A stretch of DNA of 64,000 nucleotides from JAGVPT01 sp049578505 (GTDB lineage Bacteria; Bacteroidota; Ignavibacteria; UBA10030; UBA8401): contig JBAUMC010000049.1 in assembly GCA_049578505.1 (NCBI GenBank), positions 27,940-91,939 of the forward strand. The letters are read 5' to 3'. The notes under the pieces are model-generated. The model saw only the letters and a program-made list of their open reading frames with translations, was not told where the DNA came from and searched no databases. The position numbers were made by a program, and so were the translations under genes. This document shows, in pieces, positions 1-8,743 of the stretch (within the stretch, counting starts at the first letter, position 1; each line of letters begins with the position of its first letter).

Positions 1-967
1 CTGAGTGGACTTCCGTCATCGTTTCGCGAGCTGCTTTCTTCCCACGAGCCTCACCGTCGGCCAAAATATTCTTTACCTCATCGAGATGCGATTCATAGTA
101 TATTCTCTTCTCACGAATCGGGGCGAGCGCACGCGCAATTTTGTCTGCGCAATTGTTCTTGCAATCGACGCAACCGAGCGCCCCCGATTCACAATCGCGG
201 CGGATTTCTGGTACCTCCGTCGCATTAAACTTCTTGTGATAGGTAAATACAAGGCAAATGTCGGGATGACCGGGATCGCCTTTCCGAATTTTTTTCGGGT
301 CAGTGACGGCGGTTTTTAATTTTTTCCTGATCTCGTCGGGCGAGTCCGATAATAACACCGTGTTCCCAGTTGATTTGCTCATTTTTTGGTTGCCGTCGAG
401 GCCCGGAAGCCGTGCGAATTTTGTCAAGCGCGGTTCGGGCTCGGGAAATACTGTTCCATATTGATTGTTAAATCGACGTGCAATTTCCCTCGTGATCTCG
501 ACATGGGGAACCTGGTCCTCACCGACAGGAACGACATTTCCTTTGTACAGCAAAATATCGGAAGACTGCAACACGGGATATCCTAAATGCCCGTATGACA
601 TTGTTTCGATGTTTAAATCACGAACCTGGTCTTTTAATGTCGGGTTGCGCTCCAATCGAGCCGTCGTCACCAACATAGAAAAGATCAAATGGAGCTCAGA
701 GTGCTCTTTGATTTGCGACTGCCGGAATATGGGACTTTTTACGGGATCGATGCCGGCGGCCAGCCAATCAATTACCATGTCAATCGAATGTCGATAGAGA
801 TCGTGGGTATCGACGTTGGTTGTAAGGGCATGATAATCGGCAATGAGATGGAAATTGTCAAATTCATTCTGGAGGGCAACCCAATTCTCCAGCGCCCCAA
901 CGAGATGTCCCAAATGAAGCTTCCCGGTGGGACGCATCCCGCTTAATATTCTTTTCTTAGCCTTCAA
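1..967 (-). CDS. trpS: Tryptophan--tRNA ligase (partial, C-terminus cut by window edge)
   Basis: Charges tRNA-Trp with tryptophan in the cytoplasm; class I aminoacyl-tRNA synthetase. Translating the minus strand gives an open frame of 322 codons running off base 1. Visible motifs are SGMRPTGKLHLGHLVGA near the N-terminus (the HIGH-type signature), a GEDQVPHVE segment, and KMSKSTGN (the KMSKS loop). Family members are about 330 residues, so only a few C-terminal codons should be missing. The frame holds no ATG before the conserved start region; the likely start is TTG at 967, just after an AAAGG-like ribosome site and an in-frame stop. It lies 29 bases downstream of the HNH gene and probably shares its promoter. 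The plus-strand open frames over this stretch are shadows. Confidence 0.95.
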   Translation of the reverse strand, partial: MKAKKRILSGMRPTGKLHLGHLVGALENWVALQNEFDNFHLIADYHALTTNVDTHDLYRHSIDMVIDWLAAGIDPVKSPIFRQSQIKEHSELHLIFSMLVTTARLERNPTLKDQVRDLNIETMSYGHLGYPVLQSSDILLYKGNVVPVGEDQVPHVEITREIARRFNNQYGTVFPEPEPRLTKFARLPGLDGNQKMSKSTGNTVLLSDSPDEIRKKLKTAVTDPKKIRKGDPGHPDICLVFTYHKKFNATEVPEIRRDCESGALGCVDCKNNCADKIARALAPIREKRIYYESHLDEVKNILADGEARGKKAARETMTEVHS

Positions 968-996
968 TGACCTTTAGAAAACTCCTTCTGCGACGA

Positions 997-1599
997 TTAG
1001 TTCATGAAAAGATACGGTTTCCATCGGTCATCGATGTTACCCACAAAATGTCTAATAAAGGTAACATGATTCGGACGGCTTGGCCTTCGCATAAGAGGCA
1101 TTCTGGCCTCTTCAGGAGTTCGGTCTCCCTTGGCGTTATTACATTGCACGCATGCACACACCAAATTTTCCCAAGTATCCTCACCTCCCCGGGAACGCGG
1201 GAGCACGTGGTCAACAGTCAGCGGTAAATCTCCCCTTCCGCAAAATTGACAACGGTGGCCGTCACGTCGTAGAATGTTTTTACGTGAGAGAATAATTTTT
1301 TTATAAGGGACACGAATGTAGACAGAGAGGCGGACGACGCTTGGGAAAGGCATTGCCATTGAAACAGAGCGGAGTAATTTTCCCGCATGAGCCTCAATTA
1401 ATTCGGCCTTCCCGAGGAAGAGCAAGATAATAGCTTTCTTAACATTGCAAACACTCATCGGTTCATAGTTTTGGTTAAGCACTAAAACTTTGCTGTTCAG
1501 CCGACCATGAATGCTTTTCGAAGTAAGTTTTGAACTGAAGACGGCCTCCTCATTATCCAAAATAATTGAGAATTCCTGAGAATTGTATAAAAAACGCAA
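997..1599 (-). CDS. HNH endonuclease family protein
   Basis: Small HNH-nuclease domain protein of the type often found as a single chromosomal gene in this group; substrate unknown. The C-terminal half carries the fold: a CQFCG pair, the VDHVLPRSRGG core with the catalytic His, and a CVQCN pair that would bind zinc. Family similarity appears to begin near residue 34 (LNSKVLVLNQNYEP). The first 33 residues look less conserved, so the true start is uncertain. The frame opens with TTG at 1599 directly after an in-frame TGA, and there is no ATG in the region. It sits first in a likely two-gene transcript with trpS, behind a good promoter. It could be a repair or restriction-like nuclease; no methylase partner is present. 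Confidence 0.85.
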   Translation of the reverse strand: MRFLYNSQEFSIILDNEEAVFSSKLTSKSIHGRLNSKVLVLNQNYEPMSVCNVKKAIILLFLGKAELIEAHAGKLLRSVSMAMPFPSVVRLSVYIRVPYKKIILSRKNILRRDGHRCQFCGRGDLPLTVDHVLPRSRGGEDTWENLVCACVQCNNAKGDRTPEEARMPLMRRPSRPNHVTFIRHFVGNIDDRWKPYLFMN

Positions 1600-1662
1600 T
1601 CAACTCGGTACTTGGTATTCAACCTTCTAGCGTTACTTCAAGGCTGACCTCCATATAGCTAA

Positions 1663-1691
1663 AATATAGCATTCTCGGTGGGGATTGTCAA
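1663..1691 (-). promoter_or_regulatory. Sigma70-type promoter for HNH-trpS
   Basis: On the minus strand TTGACA (1691-1686) is followed by a 17-base spacer and TATATT (1668-1663). The -35 box matches the consensus perfectly and the -10 box matches at five of six positions. It lies about 65 bases upstream of the HNH reading frame. Not tested experimentally. Confidence 0.7.
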
Positions 1692-1731
1692 GAAATGGGA
1701 ACAGCGAAACAGCCGGGCTGGAAGGGAAAAT

Positions 1732-2916
1732 CTAACGTTTTTTGCTCTTTTTGTAACGCTTTTGGACCTCGGAGACAGAATCCCCTCCAAATTTTTCCAA
1801 AAAAGCGTTTGCCAGCACCGGGGCGACTACCGCTTCTGCAATAACAGAACAGGCGGGAACCGCACAAACATCTGAGCGCTCATATCGGGAGGGAACAACT
1901 TTCATTGTTCTAAGGTCGACTGAACGCAAAGGCTTGGCAAGGGTTGATATCGGCTTCATAGCGCCATGAAGGATAATCATTTCGCCGGTTGTTACACCCC
2001 CTTCAAGGCCGCCTGCCCGGTTTGTGGGACGAATGAGATTTTTATTCTTGTCCAAGAGTATTTCGTCGTGGACTTCAGACCCAAACAATCTCGAATTTGT
2101 AAAAGCATTTCCAATCGCGACGCCCTTAACCGCATGAATCGAGACTATGGCCTGCGCCAATTGACCGTCGAGCTTCCTGTCGTATTCAACATAACTTCCC
2201 AATCCAGTTGGTAAACCGGTAACAATGACCTCAAAAATCCCGCCGAGGGTATCCCCCTTTTTCTTTGCGGATTTGATCGCGCCAATCGCTTTTTCCGCAA
2301 CGCGCTGATCCAAAATTCTCACTTCCGACTTATCCGCCTCTTCAGCAACTTTGTATCCTCCAGCTGTTGAATTGACGAGCTTCTTGATAAGCTTGTCGAC
2401 AGTCAATCGGTCTCTCACCTCCGCAGAGCCGATGGCGAGTACATGACTTCCAATGGAAATGTCGAATGTTTCCAAAAATTTTCTAACGATGGTACACAAT
2501 GCAACTCTTGTTGCCGTTTCTCGTGCACTTGCGCGCTCGATCACATTTCGAAGGTCGTCGAATCCATATTTAAACGTACCGGCTAAATCCGCGTGACCCG
2601 GTCGAGGAATAGAAATTTTTTCGACCCCGCTTCCGCTCCCCTCGACCGACATTTTGTCGGTCCAGTTCGCCCAATCTTTGTTCCGAACAACGAGGGCAAT
2701 GGGCGAGCCTAATGTTTTTCCAAATCTAACGCCGGAGAGTATTTCAACTTTATCCGACTCAATCCGCATTCGTCCACCCCGGCCGTATCCTTGTTGACGT
2801 CGCCATAGTTGACGGTTGATGTATTCAGACGAAATTTCAATACCGGCCGGAAGACCTTCGACAATGCCGACTAGGCCTTGACCATGAGATTCCCCCGATG
2901 TTAGATATCGTATCAC
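1732..2916 (-). CDS. aroC: Chorismate synthase
   Basis: Last step of the shikimate pathway: converts 5-enolpyruvylshikimate-3-phosphate to chorismate with reduced FMN as cofactor, in the cytoplasm. It is 394 residues, normal for the family. Signature segments visible are LTSGESHG at the N-terminus, GRGGRMRIE, RPGHADL with the conserved His, ERASARETATRV, and the C-terminal GGLEGGVTTGE and KPISTL motifs. The start is GTG at 2916, supported by an AAAGGA ribosome site seven bases upstream. It stands alone between the terminator that follows htrA and the promoter for the HNH gene. A lysine-rich tail ends the protein. Confidence 0.97.
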   Translation of the reverse strand: MIRYLTSGESHGQGLVGIVEGLPAGIEISSEYINRQLWRRQQGYGRGGRMRIESDKVEILSGVRFGKTLGSPIALVVRNKDWANWTDKMSVEGSGSGVEKISIPRPGHADLAGTFKYGFDDLRNVIERASARETATRVALCTIVRKFLETFDISIGSHVLAIGSAEVRDRLTVDKLIKKLVNSTAGGYKVAEEADKSEVRILDQRVAEKAIGAIKSAKKKGDTLGGIFEVIVTGLPTGLGSYVEYDRKLDGQLAQAIVSIHAVKGVAIGNAFTNSRLFGSEVHDEILLDKNKNLIRPTNRAGGLEGGVTTGEMIILHGAMKPISTLAKPLRSVDLRTMKVVPSRYERSDVCAVPACSVIAEAVVAPVLANAFLEKFGGDSVSEVQKRYKKSKKR

Positions 2917-3003
2917 TCCAGTTTCCTTTCAATCACCTGAAAACTATGATAGATTTAATTCGTAGAGGGGAAAGCGTTTCACTGTTAGATGCGGTTAATA
3001 TAC

Positions 3004-3036
3004 AAAAAAAGTCTCTGCAATGCATTACAGAGACTT
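3004..3036 (-). terminator. Rho-independent terminator after htrA operon
   Basis: Minus-strand transcript: a nine-base-pair stem (AAGTCTCTG / CAGAGACTT, 3036-3028 with 3017-3009) closes a ten-base loop and is followed by a run of seven T. It separates the htrA end from aroC. Confidence 0.85.
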
Positions 3037-3047
3037 TAAAGGTAAAT

Positions 3048-3089
3048 GTCGGACACCCTGCCGTTTACCTTCCCGGTAAAGCGTCCGAC
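3048..3089 (-). other. Nested stem-loop in the htrA 3' untranslated region
   Basis: GTCGGAC (3048-3054) pairs with GTCCGAC (3083-3089). Inside it TTTACC pairs with GGTAAA around a short CCGGG-like centre. It lies between the htrA stop and the terminator and could protect the 3' end of the message. No known RNA family recognised. Confidence 0.4.
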
Positions 3090-3123
3090 GTCTAATATTT
3101 TTCGGCAGGATAATAACGTCCCA

Positions 3124-4641
3124 TCAATCTTTCGGGATCTGAACGGCAATGAATCGCGAAGCGCCGTTCGAACTTTTCACACGAAGCATCAACGCGTCCC
3201 CCGGTTTTTTGGACTTGACCAATTTTTCAAATTCGGGGACGGAGGAAATTTCCTTTCTATCCGCTTCGACGATAATGTCGCCCTCTTGAATTTGCCGGTC
3301 ATCAGCCTCGCTGTACCGCTTAACATTTGAGACGATGATATCACTTTCAACTTTTCTTTCTTTCTTAATTTTTGGGTCGACTTTCGTGACGGAGAATCCA
3401 AGAGCGTCGAACTGAACAGGTTTTGAAACCTTCTCCGGTGTGGCTTCTTCGTTTTCATTCTCTTCGTTGTTGGCCGCCACGCTCGATTTGTCCGGGCGCG
3501 GTTTCAAGACAACGCTTTTTTCCATCGCGCTTTTGTCGCGCCAGATTTGCAGCGCTACTTTTTCACCCGGATGCCTTCCGGCAATAATCGACTGAAGCTC
3601 GTTGGGGGCTTTCACAACCTTTCCGTCTACGGAGAGAATAATATCTCCCTCCTTGATTCCTGCATCTTTGGCCGCTCCCCCTTCAACAAGATCCTGCACC
3701 AGCACACCTTCAATCTTTTCGAGGCCCGCTGCCTTTGCGACCGTTGCGTCAACCGCAGAAATAGACACGCCGATATAACCTCGTTCGACCTTCCCATGAA
3801 GGATCAAATCTTCCGTCACAGTTTTTGCAAGGTTGATCGGGATTGCGAATCCGTATCCCTGGTAGCGTGCGTTTGTGGTCGCGATGGCAGTATTGATCCC
3901 AATAACTTCCCCGTAGATATTGACAAGAGCGCCTCCGCTGTTTCCCGGATTGATCGCCGCATCGGTCTGAATAAAATTTTCCACGCCGTAATTGTCGCCG
4001 ATAATTTGAATATTGCGGCCAAGGTAACTGATGATACCGGCAGTGACGGTTGACGTCAGCGCAAGCGGATTGCCTATTGCAATTGCCCATTGCCCAACCT
4101 GCAATTCGTCGGAATTGCCAAGCATGGCGACCGGAAGATCGTTGGCATCAATTTTCACGACGCCGATATCGGTCAATGGATCGGTCCCGACAAGCTTTGC
4201 TTTGAACCGTCGCGTATCACTAAGTACTACTTCAATTCCGTTTTCATCTGCATCTTGAACCACATGATTGTTCGTCAAGATATAACCATCGCTCGTAACG
4301 ATCACGCCTGAGCCGGCACCTTGCGTTTGTTCCTCTTCCGGCATTCTAAACTTGAAGTCGGGAAAGAAATGGAAGAACTCGTTGTCTTGTGGTTTCTTCG
4401 CTTTCGTAGTAACAACGATCGACACGACCGAAGGCGTAGCTTCTTTTGCCACACCGACGAATGCTTCGTTCAATGCCTTCAGCTCGGAATTCGGCTTAAC
4501 CGGATTCCGGTCGGCTCCGAGCTTCACCGATTTGTTTTGTGCCAGTCCGAGGTCGACACCATCAAAATTCGAGACGAGCACGGCGCCGAAAATGATGCCG
4601 ATGACAATAAGAAACAACGATGCAAGAACAGACTTTTTCAT
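3124..4641 (-). CDS. htrA: Do/HtrA-type periplasmic serine protease
   Basis: Envelope quality-control protease of the DegP/HtrA family. It opens with MKKS and a hydrophobic segment (about residues 5-24) that acts as signal peptide or anchor. The trypsin-like domain shows the full triad: His126 in TNNHVV, Asp158 in LTDIGV, Ser235 in NPGNSGGA. Two PDZ domains follow, the first from about residue 290 (GYIGVSI) and the second over the last 110 residues. The ATG at 4641 is chosen over the upstream TTG at 4665 because an AGGAGG site lies nine bases before it. It is 505 residues, normal for two-PDZ members. Its start is 42 bases below the recO stop, so it is probably the last gene of the pfkB-mtnA-recO-htrA chain. 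A nested stem-loop and a terminator follow. Confidence 0.95.
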   Translation of the reverse strand: MKKSVLASLFLIVIGIIFGAVLVSNFDGVDLGLAQNKSVKLGADRNPVKPNSELKALNEAFVGVAKEATPSVVSIVVTTKAKKPQDNEFFHFFPDFKFRMPEEEQTQGAGSGVIVTSDGYILTNNHVVQDADENGIEVVLSDTRRFKAKLVGTDPLTDIGVVKIDANDLPVAMLGNSDELQVGQWAIAIGNPLALTSTVTAGIISYLGRNIQIIGDNYGVENFIQTDAAINPGNSGGALVNIYGEVIGINTAIATTNARYQGYGFAIPINLAKTVTEDLILHGKVERGYIGVSISAVDATVAKAAGLEKIEGVLVQDLVEGGAAKDAGIKEGDIILSVDGKVVKAPNELQSIIAGRHPGEKVALQIWRDKSAMEKSVVLKPRPDKSSVAANNEENENEEATPEKVSKPVQFDALGFSVTKVDPKIKKERKVESDIIVSNVKRYSEADDRQIQEGDIIVEADRKEISSVPEFEKLVKSKKPGDALMLRVKSSNGASRFIAVQIPKD

Positions 4642-4683
4642 ATTTCGACAACCTCCTGCAAACAATATTGAGTAATTAGATAT

Positions 4684-5451
4684 TTACACATTTGTAAACA
4701 ACGAAAGCGATTTCAACGTTCGCACGCCGGCGATGTGATATTTCAAGTATGTATAGAGCACGGCGAGGATTTCATCCCGCAATGCCGGAGCAAGCTTTAC
4801 CTCGTCGATCGAGGCTATCGGTAGAGACTGCAATCGGAATAACGATCGAACCATTTCTCTCGGCATTTTGATACCTCCGGCGTTCGACGAGGAGTGGCAA
4901 TCAGAGCACATCACCGATCCGTCGGCCAAATGAAGGAACACCGGCTCGACATACCTGTCATCGAGAATATCTCTCCCGCATCTGGAGCAATTGTGAAGGT
5001 TTAATCCGTATCCAAAGATTTCGAGCAGACGCAACTGAAAAGCAAAAAAGATATTCATCACATTTTTGGAAGCAAGGTCGACAGCCTCCAATGACTCGAC
5101 CAAGAGGGCGAACATTGGCAAGTTTTCCTCTTCATCATGCATCACCATATTAACCAGCTCCACCAATGCCAAGCCGGTAGCTAGCTTGTCGCCGTTTCCG
5201 CCGAATTTGAGATATGGTTTGGCAATTTCGCATTTGGAAAGTAAGTGCAAGTCGCGCTCTTCTTTTTTATATAAAATAGCCGAAGAGTACGTCATTGGTT
5301 CAAGCGAGGCGCCGAATCTGCTCTTTGCACTTCGAGCTCCTTTTGCGATAACCGTAATTTTACCAAATTTTTGTGAATACAGCGTCACGATCTTGCTGGT
5401 TTCGCCGTATTTCATCGATCGAAGAACGATAGCATCGGTTGAGACTATCAT
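4684..5451 (-). CDS. recO: DNA repair protein RecO
   Basis: Recombination mediator of the RecFOR pathway; helps RecA load on SSB-coated single-stranded DNA. It is 255 residues, with an N-terminal OB-fold (about 1-80; TDAIVLRSMKYGETSKIV, then GARSAKSRFG) followed by a helical part. The zinc motif is complete: CSRCG near residue 155 and CSDCH near residue 183. The ATG overlaps the mtnA stop as TGATG, so the two genes are translationally coupled. Confidence 0.95.
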   Translation of the reverse strand: MIVSTDAIVLRSMKYGETSKIVTLYSQKFGKITVIAKGARSAKSRFGASLEPMTYSSAILYKKEERDLHLLSKCEIAKPYLKFGGNGDKLATGLALVELVNMVMHDEEENLPMFALLVESLEAVDLASKNVMNIFFAFQLRLLEIFGYGLNLHNCSRCGRDILDDRYVEPVFLHLADGSVMCSDCHSSSNAGGIKMPREMVRSLFRLQSLPIASIDEVKLAPALRDEILAVLYTYLKYHIAGVRTLKSLSLFTNV

Positions 5452-6500
5452 CAGGCGCGCTCGCTTGCTTTTTGAACGACCGAGCGAATCGATTCATTAT
5501 ACGGAGGACGCAAAATTCCCCGCTCTGTGATAATCGCTGTAATATACGAGTGCGGGGTCACGTCGAACGCCGGGCAATACACCGTAACACCTTCGGGAAC
5601 TGTTCTCTTTCCGAACCCTTCAGAAATTTCTTTCGGGTCGCGCTCTTCAATTGGAATCTGTGCGCCGTCTGCAATTGACCTGTCGAACGTTGAAGTCGGG
5701 GCTGCAACGTAAAACGGAACGCCGTGCTCTTTAGCAATAATGGCCACGTTGTATGTGCCGACTTTATTTGCGGTATCGCCGTTTGCAGCAATCCTGTCGG
5801 CGCCGACGAGGACGAGGTCAATCTTATTCATTGCCATCACGACCGCCGCTGCATTATCGGCTATAACCGTTACGTGAATTCCGCGTTTCTGCAACTCCCA
5901 CGCTGTTAATCGCGCACCCTGAAGAAGCGGACGCGTCTCATCTGCATAGACGAAGATCCTTTTTCCTTGCTCAAATGCCTTCGTGATAATTGACTGAGCA
6001 GTCCCCTCGCCGCCGGTTGCCAAAGCACCGGTATTGCAGTGCGTGAGAATTCTCGCCGGGTTCGGTACTAATTCCGCACCGTGCCTACCGATGTCTGAGC
6101 ACATTTGCGCATCTTCGGCATGGATCCGCAAAGCCTCTTCTAGCAGCGCTTTCTTAATCCGATCAACGCTCTGATGAATATTTAGACGGCAAACGGAACC
6201 CATTCGTTCCAGGGCCCAGAACAAATTCTTCGCCGTAGGGCGAGTTTGTGCAATTACTGATACAACTTGCTGGAGAGTCTTATAGAATTCTTGAGAAGTG
6301 CCCGGTTGAAAATGCTGTGTGCCGAGAACGACGCCGTATGCCGCCGCAATCCCCAATGCGGGAGCTCCTCGAATCTTCAACGTTCGAATCGCGTCGGCGA
6401 ACACTACAAGGTCATCTGTCTCAACAAAGATTTCGTCGGTAGGAAGTTTTGTTTGATCAATGAATCGAACTTTGCCTCCGATCCATTCAATGCTTTTCAT
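5451..6500 (-). CDS. mtnA: S-methyl-5-thioribose-1-phosphate isomerase
   Basis: Methionine salvage enzyme that isomerises methylthioribose-1-phosphate to methylthioribulose-1-phosphate; related to the eIF2B family. Motifs seen are IRGAPALGIAAAYG, THCNTGALAT (with the catalytic Cys), DETRPLLQGARLTAWEL and VGADRIAANGDTANKVGT (with the catalytic Asp). It is 349 residues, as expected. The ATG at 6500 is chosen; a TTG lies one codon earlier. It starts 16 bases after the upstream PfkB kinase and overlaps recO by one base. Other mtn genes are not in the window. Confidence 0.95.
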   Translation of the reverse strand: MKSIEWIGGKVRFIDQTKLPTDEIFVETDDLVVFADAIRTLKIRGAPALGIAAAYGVVLGTQHFQPGTSQEFYKTLQQVVSVIAQTRPTAKNLFWALERMGSVCRLNIHQSVDRIKKALLEEALRIHAEDAQMCSDIGRHGAELVPNPARILTHCNTGALATGGEGTAQSIITKAFEQGKRIFVYADETRPLLQGARLTAWELQKRGIHVTVIADNAAAVVMAMNKIDLVLVGADRIAANGDTANKVGTYNVAIIAKEHGVPFYVAAPTSTFDRSIADGAQIPIEERDPKEISEGFGKRTVPEGVTVYCPAFDVTPHSYITAIITERGILRPPYNESIRSVVQKASERA

Positions 6501-6516
6501 CAAACTTTATCGGTGA

Positions 6517-7422
6517 TCAAAATTTCGACAAGTCCCGGAATGACCGGAATCGATCCTGAATTTTCAAATGAGTTAGTTCGTTCAAACCGTCAACACCGAA
6601 CTTCTCGACGCAGAATGAAGCCATTGCACTACCGTAAATGACCGCTTTCTTCAAATTTTCATCTGAGATGTCGTCGCTCTTCGCCAGCCAGCCGATAAAG
6701 CCCCCCGCAAATGAATCCCCGGCGCCGGTCGGGTCATTAATGTTTTCCATAGGATACGCAGGTGCGGAGAAGATCGTGTTTTCGGTGAGAAGGAGAGCAC
6801 CGTGCTCCCCTTTCTTGATGATAAGAATTTTCGGCCCCATGCCGATCACTTTTTTCCCCGCACGGACAAGATTTGGTTCGTGCGTCAGAAGCCGGGCTTC
6901 AGAATCGTTGATAATGAGAACATCAAAGTGTTTCATCGTCTTCATCAACTCATCATGTTTTCCTTCAATCCAAAAATTCATTGTGTCGCCAACCACGAGT
7001 TTTGGTTTTTCGATCTGGTCCAGGACTTTCCGTTGAAGGACCGGGTCGATGTTTCCGAGACATACGTATTTGCTTTTTTTGTATGCTTCCGGAATTTTCG
7101 GGTCGAACTTTTCAAATACATTAAGCTTCGTCAACAGGGTATCGCGCATGTTCAAGTCATAGTGATACTTTCCCGACCAACGGAAGGTTTTGCCGTTTTC
7201 GATTCGCTGCAATCCCTCAAGGTCGATGTCTCGCTCTTTAAGAAGCGAGATTGCATCGTTAGGAAAATCCCCGCCGACAACGCCGACTAACCGAACCTGT
7301 GAGGCAAAATAACTTGCTGCTGTGGAGATATAGACGGCTGAACCGCCGAGCGTTTCCTGTGCCTTCCCAAAAGGTGTCTCGATGGTATCGAGCGCAAGTG
7401 AACCGACCACTAATAAACTCAC
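6517..7422 (-). CDS. PfkB-family carbohydrate/nucleoside kinase
   Basis: Ribokinase-superfamily kinase. Near the C-terminus it has the ATP/anion-hole signature NDPTGAGDSFAGGF with the catalytic Asp. The N-terminal part has the glycine-rich GGSAVYISTAAS motif of the substrate lid. It is 301 residues, normal for the family. The start is GTG at 7422 with an AAAGGAG site six bases before it. It is the first gene of a tight chain leading into mtnA. By position it may phosphorylate a sugar or nucleoside in the methylthioadenosine salvage route, or be an adenosine-kinase-like enzyme. The substrate cannot be read from the sequence. Confidence 0.85.
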   Translation of the reverse strand: MSLLVVGSLALDTIETPFGKAQETLGGSAVYISTAASYFASQVRLVGVVGGDFPNDAISLLKERDIDLEGLQRIENGKTFRWSGKYHYDLNMRDTLLTKLNVFEKFDPKIPEAYKKSKYVCLGNIDPVLQRKVLDQIEKPKLVVGDTMNFWIEGKHDELMKTMKHFDVLIINDSEARLLTHEPNLVRAGKKVIGMGPKILIIKKGEHGALLLTENTIFSAPAYPMENINDPTGAGDSFAGGFIGWLAKSDDISDENLKKAVIYGSAMASFCVEKFGVDGLNELTHLKIQDRFRSFRDLSKF

Positions 7423-7525
7423 GTGTTTCTCCTTTAGAGGTGCTTAAAATTTGTAGAAAAAAATCGAATCCATCAACATGTTCCCCCCTAGCCGTAAACA
7501 GGCTGTTTTAAGTCAAGCGCACTTT

Positions 7526-8002
7526 TCAATCGTGTTCCTGCATAATTTCGGTCAAAAACGACGCCAGCTTTCCTTGAACAATATACTCATGAATTATATT
7601 TAATGCTTGTATTTGTCCCGGCCACACTAGGAGTTGCTTCGCGCGCTCCATGGTGCACCATTCGAATTCATAGTGCTCCTTTGAGAGCGTTGGCAAGGAA
7701 CCGGCAGCCACTTGAGCCGCAAATACCGCGGAGATGTGAACAACATCCCTTCTTGGATTCAAAAATGTATTCATGTGAGGAACGAGCCAATACCGCTCCG
7801 GAACGAGTCCGGTTTCTTCATTCAACTCCCTCAGTGATGCTTTAATCGCTGTCTCATTTCCTTCGATTGAGCCGCTCACCATTTGCCACGTGTCGGGATA
7901 AATCCTGTCTGTCTTGGAGCGGCGAAGAAGAAGAAACATCGGTCCGTTATTCGAGGAGCAAAAAATGCATACCTCAACAATATTAGCTTCGACCGTAGCC
8001 AT
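7526..8002 (-). CDS. Nudix hydrolase
   Basis: Hydrolyses a nucleoside diphosphate linked to another moiety; substrate not determined. The Nudix box is perfect: starting GSIEGNE at about residue 43 it fits G-x5-E-x7-REL-x-EE-x-G-L. It is 158 residues. The overall pattern, with a C-terminal EFEWCTMERA segment, resembles dihydroneopterin-triphosphate pyrophosphatase-like (NudB) members, but that is only a suggestion. Its ATG overlaps the rluB stop as TAATG. The 103 bases below it, before the PfkB start, hold no clear terminator. Confidence 0.9.
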   Translation of the reverse strand: MATVEANIVEVCIFCSSNNGPMFLLLRRSKTDRIYPDTWQMVSGSIEGNETAIKASLRELNEETGLVPERYWLVPHMNTFLNPRRDVVHISAVFAAQVAAGSLPTLSKEHYEFEWCTMERAKQLLVWPGQIQALNIIHEYIVQGKLASFLTEIMQEHD

Positions 8003-8739
8003 TACGAATCTTTTTTCCGAAGTTGTGTGACCTCTTGCATTGTGAGGGGACGGGTACTTCCCACGGGCAGCGAGCCCAATTCAAGCGGGCCTATTGAAGC
8101 GCGCTGAAGCGTAACGACCCGGTGGCCAATTGCCTCAAACATTTTTCTTATCTGTCTATTCTTTCCCTCAATTATCGTAACATCGCAACCGGTTGAGGTT
8201 TCATGCCGGATGACATTCGTGACTGAAGCCGGGAGCGTAGTGTAATTCTGTTCGATTTCAATTCCTCTCTCAATCTTCCTAAGAGATCCATCGTCTACGT
8301 TACCTTGTGCAACAATGCGATACGCCTTCGGAACCTTTGACGCCGGATTTGTTAACCGCTCCCCGAGCTGAGAATCGTTGGTGAACAACAATGCCCCCGA
8401 CGTTTCCTTATCTAATCTCCCGACAGGAAAAATGAACGTCTTCCCTTTTGGCAAAAGGTCGAAAACAGTATTCCTTCCACGTTCATCTGAGCGGCTCGTC
8501 ACAATCCCGACAGGTTTATGCATCAGAAGGTAGATGAATTCTTTTTTACCAGCCAGAGGTCGTCCATCAACCTGAATCTTATCAATTAATGGATCAACAC
8601 GCAAGGCCGGTTGGATGACAATTATGCCGTTGACTGAAACCTTTTTGTCAACGATAAACTTTTCTGCTTGAGAGCGGGAACAGTATCCGAGTTTTGAAAG
8701 AGCGCGCGATAAACTCACTGCGCGTTTCAGCTTCGCCAC
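8002..8739 (-). CDS. rluB: Ribosomal large-subunit pseudouridine synthase (RluB/RsuA type)
   Basis: Makes pseudouridine in rRNA; the RluB-type target is in 23S helix 80, though RsuA or RluE specificity cannot be excluded. An N-terminal S4 RNA-binding domain (about residues 9-65, LSKLGYCSRSQAEKFI) is followed by the catalytic domain. That domain has GRLDKETSGALLFTND, which carries the catalytic Asp, and later EGKNRQIRKMFEAIGH. It is 245 residues. The start is GTG at 8739, preceded by AGGATC that overlaps the end of the epimerase gene. Coupled downstream to the nudix gene. Confidence 0.92.
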   Translation of the reverse strand: MAKLKRAVSLSRALSKLGYCSRSQAEKFIVDKKVSVNGIIVIQPALRVDPLIDKIQVDGRPLAGKKEFIYLLMHKPVGIVTSRSDERGRNTVFDLLPKGKTFIFPVGRLDKETSGALLFTNDSQLGERLTNPASKVPKAYRIVAQGNVDDGSLRKIERGIEIEQNYTTLPASVTNVIRHETSTGCDVTIIEGKNRQIRKMFEAIGHRVVTLQRASIGPLELGSLPVGSTRPLTMQEVTQLRKKDS

Positions 8740-8743
8740 GATC

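Noticed and set aside
5..946. Four plus-strand open frames over the first kilobase
   Set aside because: The minus strand in this stretch encodes a clear tryptophanyl-tRNA synthetase with HIGH and KMSKS motifs; the plus frames have no family signal.
3547..4053. 168-codon plus-strand frame opposite htrA
   Set aside because: It mirrors the protease domain, which is fully supported on the other strand.
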